In this document: piece after piece, positions 4,727 through 8,380 of the stretch
Numbering within the stretch: position 1 is the stretch's first letter
Layout: the number at the start of each line of letters is the position of its first letter
Assembly: GCA_937864275.1 (NCBI GenBank)
Contig: CALMIW010000306.1
Location: forward strand, 1-8,380
Source: an uncultured Dehalococcoidia bacterium
Lineage (GTDB): Bacteria; Chloroflexota; Dehalococcoidia; Tepidiformales; Tepidiformaceae
Reading direction: 5' to 3'
Length of the DNA: 8,380 bases
Made by a program: the position numbers and the translations under genes
Notes under the pieces: model-generated
Database searches by the model: none
What the model was told of the DNA's origin: nothing
What the model saw: only the letters and a program-made list of their open reading frames with translations

Positions 4727-5290
4727 GGCGACCAAACCGCCTCGGCGCGCTCCCCCCATCCACACCCGCTCGACCACGCCCGTCTCGATCTCGATGCGCC
4801 ATGCGTCAGGGAAGGTCAGCGCGCGCCACCACTCAACGACAGCGACTGGCGCCACGCTCGCGACCCACAGGCTCATCGCCATCCCGTGAGTCACGATGAC
4901 CACGTCGCCGGTCGTCCCTCCTTGTGCTCGTCCCACCGCCGCCGCGAACCGGCGCACCACCGCGGCCCTCTCTTCCCAGCCCGGTTCGTCGGCGCCGCCA
5001 AGGTAACCGGCGGCCACCTCTCGATAATCCCGGTCCCAGACGTCGGGACGGTCGACTTCCCCGAATCCCACGTCCACGCTTACCGGCAGCCCAAGCCGAC
5101 GGCCGACGACGTCCGCCGTTTCCTTCGCCTTGCGTTCGTCGCTGCTCCAGACGCGCCCGATGCCCGGCGGCAGCGCGTGCGCGAGCAGAACGCAGTCTTC
5201 GCGGCTCGCTTCGCTCAGCCCCCACTGTCTGGAAGAGACTCCGCGCACCACTTCCGGCATCGCATGCCGCACGACGATGACGCAGCTCAT
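4667..5290 (-). CDS. Histidine phosphatase family protein (phosphoglycerate mutase-like)
   Basis: The 207-aa product is a branch-1 histidine phosphatase. The catalytic core shows the opening strand with R8-H9 (VVRHAMPEV), the second arginine R53 in SSDERKAKETA (~49-59), the acid E78 in GFGEVDRP and the second histidine H135 in VIVTHGMAMS. H9 would form the phosphohistidine intermediate. The usual RHG is RHA here, a tolerated but less common change. The family includes broad phosphomonoesterases, cobalamin/ribazole phosphatases and phosphoglycerate mutases; the substrate is not readable. The start is the ATG at 5290, whose ATGA overlaps the HAD gene stop; an upstream in-frame ATG at 5341 would add 17 residues without family match and lie inside the HAD gene. 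The last 15 codons (FRHFDLKLVNSINSV) are AT-rich and repeat-bearing, so the C-terminus may have been altered when the ATPase gene arrived. Confidence 0.88.
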   Translation of the reverse strand: MSCVIVVRHAMPEVVRGVSSRQWGLSEASREDCVLLAHALPPGIGRVWSSDERKAKETADVVGRRLGLPVSVDVGFGEVDRPDVWDRDYREVAAGYLGGADEPGWEERAAVVRRFAAAVGRAQGGTTGDVVIVTHGMAMSLWVASVAPVAVVEWWRALTFPDAWRIEIETGVVERVWMGGARRGGLVAGYSEFRHFDLKLVNSINSV

Positions 5291-5685
5291 CCCGCCCGGA
5301 AGCTGCTCACGTGTGCCTGGATTTCGTCGTACACCCGCCACATGACGGTATCCCGGTCCAGCGGCAACGCCGGCTCCGGCACATGCGAGCCGATGGTGTA
5401 GGCATGGATGATCTCCACATGGTCATCAATGACATAATCGGGCATGACGGTGATGCCGAGTTCTTCCATGCGGGCGTGGTGGTTGTGCAGCGGCTTCCAG
5501 AAGCAGTCGGCGACGTGTTCGTGCAGGTCGAACCGTTTCACCACTTCCCAGCGCGGACCCATGCCGCTCCACAGGTAAATGGTGTGGCCGTCTTCCCGCA
5601 GCCGCGTGAAGACCTCGTGCACGCCCGGCCGCAGCTTCACGTCCCACGTGATGATGGTGTTGTCCACGTCAAAGAAAATGTTCAC
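5287..5685 (-). CDS. Small HAD-superfamily hydrolase
   Basis: Starting at GTG 5685, the protein is 132 aa. It holds all HAD motifs in a compact, cap-poor layout: motif I FFDVDNT (nucleophile D6 and acid D8), motif II S40 in YLWSGMG, motif III K64 in CFWKPLH and motif IV D87-D88 in YVIDDHVE. This implies a magnesium-dependent phosphatase acting through an aspartyl-phosphate. A lack of cap domain often goes with large or protein-bound substrates, but that is only inferred. The GTG start is chosen because it begins directly at the motif I strand and overlaps the ptrB stop in GTGA; much longer upstream frame extension is only the shadow of ptrB. Its own stop overlaps the next start in ATGA. The two 4-bp overlaps indicate translational coupling with the peptidase and the histidine phosphatase. 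Confidence 0.87.
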   Translation of the reverse strand: MNIFFDVDNTIITWDVKLRPGVHEVFTRLREDGHTIYLWSGMGPRWEVVKRFDLHEHVADCFWKPLHNHHARMEELGITVMPDYVIDDHVEIIHAYTIGSHVPEPALPLDRDTVMWRVYDEIQAHVSSFRAG

Positions 5686-7718
5686 GAATCGTTCTTGCCA
5701 GCCTGCCAAAGGATGAAGGCGTACTCTTCGGCCACCTCGTGCAGGTAATCGTACCGCCCCGATGCACCTCCGTGCCCGGCTCCCATGTCGGTCCGGAAGA
5801 TCAGCGGGTTCGAGTCGGTCTTCAACGTCCGCAGCTTTGCCACCCACTTGGCCGGCTCCCAGTACATCACCTGGCTGTCGTTCAGCGCCGTCTTCACGAA
5901 GATGGCGGGGTAAGCCTTCGCCTCGAGGTTCGTGTACGGGCAATAGCGCTTCAGGTACTGGTATTCCGCCTCGATTTGCGGGTTGCCCCATTCCTCCCAT
6001 TCGCCAACCGTCAGTGGCAGGCTCGCGTCCAGCATCGTGTTGATCACGTCCACGAACGGCACGCCCGCGACTACCGCCTTGAAGAGGTCTGGTCTCAGGT
6101 TCGTCACCGCACCCATCAGCAGCCCGCCCGCACTTCGGCCGCTGATCGTGAGCCTGTCGCGGCTGGTGTAGCCCTGTGCGACCAGTGCCTCCGCCGCGTC
6201 GATGAAGTCGGTGAAGGTGTTCATCTTCCTCAGCATCCTGCCGTCGTCGTGCCAGGGCTTGCCGAGTTCGCCGCCTCCGCGGATGTGGGCGAAAGCGACC
6301 GTCATCCCGCGGTCGACGAGGCTCATCCGGTTGCTGTTGAACGCGATCGGGTAGTTCGCGCCGTAGGACCCGTAGCCCTGCAGCAGCATCGGAGACGTCC
6401 CATCGCGTGGCGCGCCCTTCAGCGAGAGAACCGAGACAGGCACCCGCTTGCCGTCGCGGGCAGCGATCCAGATGCGTTCGCTGGCGTACTTCGCAGGGTC
6501 GAAGTTCGGGACCTCCTGCTGCTTCCGAATCGTCGCCGTCCGAGCGTCCATGTCGTAGTCGACCACCTGTGGCGGAGTGACCAGCGATTGGTAGCTGTAA
6601 CGGACGACGGGCGTCTCCCAGACACGGTTCGGCCCCGTGGAAACGGAGTAAACCGGCTCCGGGAAGGCAGCCTCGTGGGTCTCGCCGGATTCGAGGTTCG
6701 TCACCCGAAGCCGTTGAAGGCCTTCCGCCCGTTCCGAGAGCACCATGTGCCCGGCGAACAGGTCCAGGTCTTCGATCATCACGCCGTCGCGGTGCGCCAC
6801 GACCTCTTCCCATGAGTCTCGCGCAGGTGTGGCGAGCGGCGCACGCGCGACCCGGAAGTTGCGGCCGGCGTCGTTCGTCAGGAAGTAGAACCAGTCCGAG
6901 TGATGGTCGGCGTAGTACTCGTGCTCATGTTCCCGGTCGCGTTCCGCGATGAGGTGCCATGCTTCCCCCGGGTTTTCGGTCGGGAGGTACCGGACCTCCG
7001 TGGCGGTATGGCTCGCCGCGGTCAAGAACAGGAACCTCCCGCTTCGGGAGCGGTGCACGGAGACCCGGAACATCTCGTCGGGCTCTTCGAAGAGCAGGTC
7101 GCGCTTGCCAGTCTGCAGGTGATGCCGGAATACCTGGGCGGGCCGCTTCGCATCGTCGTCCATGGTGAAGAAGACGGTGGCGTTGTCACCGGCCCAGGCG
7201 ACGGTCCCGGCGGGCTCCGCCTCGAAGTCCAGGTGCTCACCGGATGCCAGGTCCTTGACTCGCAGCCTGTATTGCCGATAGCCGGTGGTATCGGTCGAGT
7301 ACGCCAGCAGCCGGCCATCCGGACTCGGCTGGAACGCTCCCAGACCCATGAACGAGTGGCCTTCCGCCATCACATTCAGGTCGAGGAGCACCTGTTCGGG
7401 GGCGCCGTCGGAGGCCTTCCTGCAGTGGATCGCATACTGCTTCCCGGCCTCCACCCGGGAGTAGTAGAGCCAGTCGCCATGCCGGTATGGGAACGAATCG
7501 TCGTCTTCCTTGATGCGTCCGAGCATTTCCCGGTACAGCTGCTCCTGGAGGGGTTTCGTGTGGGCGAGCATCTCGTCGGCGTAGGCGTTCTCGGCCTCCA
7601 GGTGGGCGGTTACTTCCGGTGTCCCCTTCTCGCGAAGCCAGGCGTAGTCGTCGATGCGCTCGTCGCCGTGGAGCGTCGTTGTCCGCGGAATCCGGGCGGC
7701 CACTGGGGGTGTAGTCAT
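5682..7718 (-). CDS. ptrB: Oligopeptidase B (S9A serine peptidase)
   Basis: The enzyme cleaves short peptides after Arg or Lys and is normally cytosolic; no signal peptide is visible with the chosen start. The 678-aa length agrees with E. coli PtrB. Residues ~1-410 form an N-terminal region and a seven-bladed propeller that limits substrate size (RIDDYAWLRE near residue 20 is a typical opening). The alpha/beta-hydrolase domain follows, with YGSYG (oxyanion area), the catalytic Ser529 in ISGRSAGGLLMG, Asp614 in LNDSQVMYWEPAKW and His649 in GAGHGGASGRY. These positions lie within three residues of those of the E. coli enzyme. The start at ATG 7718 begins the conserved region; open frame extends to 8048 but there is antisense to the acyl-CoA dehydrogenase gene. 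It is the first gene of a run of four minus-strand genes and overlaps the HAD gene by 4 bp. Confidence 0.95.
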   Translation of the reverse strand: MTTPPVAARIPRTTTLHGDERIDDYAWLREKGTPEVTAHLEAENAYADEMLAHTKPLQEQLYREMLGRIKEDDDSFPYRHGDWLYYSRVEAGKQYAIHCRKASDGAPEQVLLDLNVMAEGHSFMGLGAFQPSPDGRLLAYSTDTTGYRQYRLRVKDLASGEHLDFEAEPAGTVAWAGDNATVFFTMDDDAKRPAQVFRHHLQTGKRDLLFEEPDEMFRVSVHRSRSGRFLFLTAASHTATEVRYLPTENPGEAWHLIAERDREHEHEYYADHHSDWFYFLTNDAGRNFRVARAPLATPARDSWEEVVAHRDGVMIEDLDLFAGHMVLSERAEGLQRLRVTNLESGETHEAAFPEPVYSVSTGPNRVWETPVVRYSYQSLVTPPQVVDYDMDARTATIRKQQEVPNFDPAKYASERIWIAARDGKRVPVSVLSLKGAPRDGTSPMLLQGYGSYGANYPIAFNSNRMSLVDRGMTVAFAHIRGGGELGKPWHDDGRMLRKMNTFTDFIDAAEALVAQGYTSRDRLTISGRSAGGLLMGAVTNLRPDLFKAVVAGVPFVDVINTMLDASLPLTVGEWEEWGNPQIEAEYQYLKRYCPYTNLEAKAYPAIFVKTALNDSQVMYWEPAKWVAKLRTLKTDSNPLIFRTDMGAGHGGASGRYDYLHEVAEEYAFILWQAGKNDS

Positions 7719-7725
7719 TGGTCGG

Positions 7726-7731
7726 AGTCTA
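7726..7731 (-). promoter_or_regulatory. Possible -10 box for ptrB, near-leaderless
   Basis: On the minus strand TAGACT (TAnnnT) ends 7 nt before the ptrB ATG. No Shine-Dalgarno and no clear -35 are seen. The placement matches that at ribD, nuoB and the ATPase gene, which is the main support. Confidence 0.35.
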
Positions 7732-7732
7732 A

Positions 7733-7759
7733 CTGTCGGGCACTCTTCTCGCGCGACAG
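7733..7759. repeat. Short inverted repeat in the divergent ptrB / acyl-CoA dehydrogenase region
   Basis: CTGTCG at 7733-7738 and CGACAG at 7754-7759 form 6-bp arms 15 nt apart, between the two divergent genes and next to the ptrB -10 box. A second short inverted repeat, TCCGG at 7786-7790 with CCGGA at 7797-7801, lies nearer the dehydrogenase gene. Either could be an operator, but arms this short arise easily by chance in GC-rich DNA. Confidence 0.25.
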
Positions 7760-7781
7760 GCGCCCTACCCTGCGGTAAGCT
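7753..7781 (+). promoter_or_regulatory. Weak candidate promoter for the acyl-CoA dehydrogenase gene
   Basis: GCGACA at 7753-7758 and TAAGCT at 7776-7781 are 17 nt apart. An alternative -10, TACCCT, lies at 7766-7771. Start of transcription would be near 7788, leaving a leader of about 40 nt. The match is modest. Confidence 0.25.
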
Positions 7782-7815
7782 CCACTCCGGAAATCCCCGG
7801 ATGAGATGCCCGGGT

Positions 7816-7823
7816 GGGGTGAT
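7816..7823 (+). promoter_or_regulatory. Ribosome-binding site deciding the acyl-CoA dehydrogenase start
   Basis: GGGGTGAT closely matches the anti-Shine-Dalgarno complement and ends 4 nt before ATG 7828. It runs into the in-frame ATG at 7822 and so argues against that codon and the ones at 7801 and 7819. Confidence 0.6.
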
Positions 7824-7827
7824 GAAC

Positions 7828-8380
7828 ATGGAATTCAAGTTCACCGAAGAACATAACGCGCTGCGTGCCGAGGTCCGGGCCTTCCTCGCCGATGCCATGC
7901 CTTCCGACCGCGGCGCCGGGCCGGTCCGCCCCACGAGCCAGGAGAACTGGCCCGAGCAGATGGACTTCATGAAGAAGCTCGCGAAGAAGGGCTGGGTAGC
8001 CCCCGCCTGGCCGAAGGAGTACGGCGGACTCGCCTGGAGCCACATCAAGCAGATGGTCTTCAGCGAGGAGATCTCCTACGCCGGCGCGCCCGATGGCGGC
8101 CGCGTCTTCAACGTCGGGATGATCGGGCCCACGCTCATCGTCCACGGGAACGCCGAACAGAAGGCGGAGCACCTGCCACGGATCACCAACGCCGAAGTCA
8201 CCTGGTGCCAGGGCTATAGCGAGCCCGGCGCCGGAAGCGACCTCGCCAGCCTCCAGACCCGCGCCGTCCGCGATGGCGACGACTACGTGGTCAACGGCCA
8301 GAAAATCTGGACCACCGGCGCTCATCACTCCGACTGGTGCTTCCTCCTCGTCCGTAGCGACCCCGATGCGCCGAAGCACA
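7828..8380 (+). CDS. Acyl-CoA dehydrogenase (5' part, runs off the window)
   Basis: FAD-dependent enzymes of this family oxidise acyl-CoA to trans-2-enoyl-CoA in beta-oxidation or related catabolism. The 184 residues in the window cover the N-terminal helical domain (MEFKFTEEHNALRAEVRAFL opening, PAWPKEYGGLAWSHIKQMVF at ~59-78) and the start of the middle beta domain. There the FAD-binding signature WCQGYSEPGAGSDLAS (~126-141) and NGQKIWTTGAHHSDW (~156-170) are seen. The catalytic Glu and the C-terminal domain lie outside. Substrate chain length cannot be read; the look is of the larger acyl-CoA dehydrogenase subfamily often expanded in steroid and fatty acid degraders. The start was set by the ribosome-binding site and the family N-terminus. 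It is divergent from ptrB across 109 bp. Confidence 0.92.
   Translation, partial: MEFKFTEEHNALRAEVRAFLADAMPSDRGAGPVRPTSQENWPEQMDFMKKLAKKGWVAPAWPKEYGGLAWSHIKQMVFSEEISYAGAPDGGRVFNVGMIGPTLIVHGNAEQKAEHLPRITNAEVTWCQGYSEPGAGSDLASLQTRAVRDGDDYVVNGQKIWTTGAHHSDWCFLLVRSDPDAPKH

Noticed and set aside
4319..5401. A 360-codon + strand frame across the phosphatase and ATPase junction
   Set aside because: It is antisense to two real genes, and its product is Pro/Arg/His-rich with no recognisable domain.
5686..6813. N-terminal extension of the HAD frame up to position 6813 on the - strand
   Set aside because: The added ~376 residues are an out-of-frame reading of ptrB, Arg/Gly-rich, and HAD motif I begins right after the GTG at 5685.
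5739..6815. A 358-codon open frame on the + strand opposite ptrB
   Set aside because: It is antisense to a fully convincing oligopeptidase B gene with intact catalytic triad, its product is low-complexity in Arg, Val and His, and it has no family resemblance. Long shadow frames are usual in GC-rich genes.
7719..8048. Longer ptrB start with 110 extra residues
   Set aside because: The extension is antisense to the dehydrogenase gene and crosses the divergent promoter region; the conserved family start fits ATG 7718.
7765..8379. A 204-codon frame on the - strand at the right edge
   Set aside because: It lies opposite the acyl-CoA dehydrogenase gene, whose FAD signature and N-terminus are clear.
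1..8380. CRISPR array, tRNA, rRNA or riboswitch (including an FMN riboswitch before ribD)
   Set aside because: There are no repeat-spacer series or tRNA-like cloverleafs, and only 67 nt lie before ribD, too short for the conserved FMN element.

Overview
The window is a GC-rich, densely packed bacterial chromosomal segment with nine genes complete in the window and two cut by its ends. The gene set suggests an aerobic or facultative, free-living bacterium: an Fe-S sensing regulator, riboflavin synthesis, a respiratory complex I subunit, an S9 peptidase and an acyl-CoA dehydrogenase. High GC, a DUF2795 protein, a long-chain-type acyl-CoA dehydrogenase and several TAnnnT -10 boxes placed 6-10 nt before start codons would fit Chloroflexota (Dehalococcoidia/Tepidiformia-like) or an actinobacterial-type lineage. 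The taxon is an inference from general appearance and was not tested.

Left part, + strand (1-2150): the 3' part of a SufR-like winged-helix Fe-S regulator, then bifunctional ribD (riboflavin deaminase/reductase, probably starting at a GTG), then an EVE-domain protein 17 nt downstream that probably shares its transcript. A hairpin at 2178-2197 closes this block.

Middle, + strand (2198-3477): a well-formed promoter and ribosome-binding site drive a 68-aa zinc-ribbon protein. A nuoB gene standing apart from any other complex I gene follows, preceded by an extended -10 box only 9 nt before its ATG. A strong rho-independent terminator follows nuoB, then a 68-aa DUF2795-like protein. Its stop codon shares the palindrome CTAG with the stop codon of the convergent gene.

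Right part, - strand (3474-7718, read right to left): ptrB (oligopeptidase B), a small HAD-type phosphatase and a histidine phosphatase are joined by two 4-bp start/stop overlaps, forming a clear operon. An AAA-type ATPase with a C-terminal winged-helix-like region follows 11 nt later. The ATPase has visibly different codon use and its own promoter-like element inside the end of the phosphatase gene, where there is also a 16-bp inverted repeat. A 109-bp divergent region (7719-7827) separates ptrB from an acyl-CoA dehydrogenase running off the right edge.

No RNA genes, CRISPR arrays, transposases or integrases were seen. Most of the window is ordinary housekeeping. The parts deserving a second look are the orphan nuoB, the ptrB/phosphatase/ATPase cluster with its repeat-bearing junction, the altered zinc loop of RibD, and the recurrent near-leaderless promoter arrangement.
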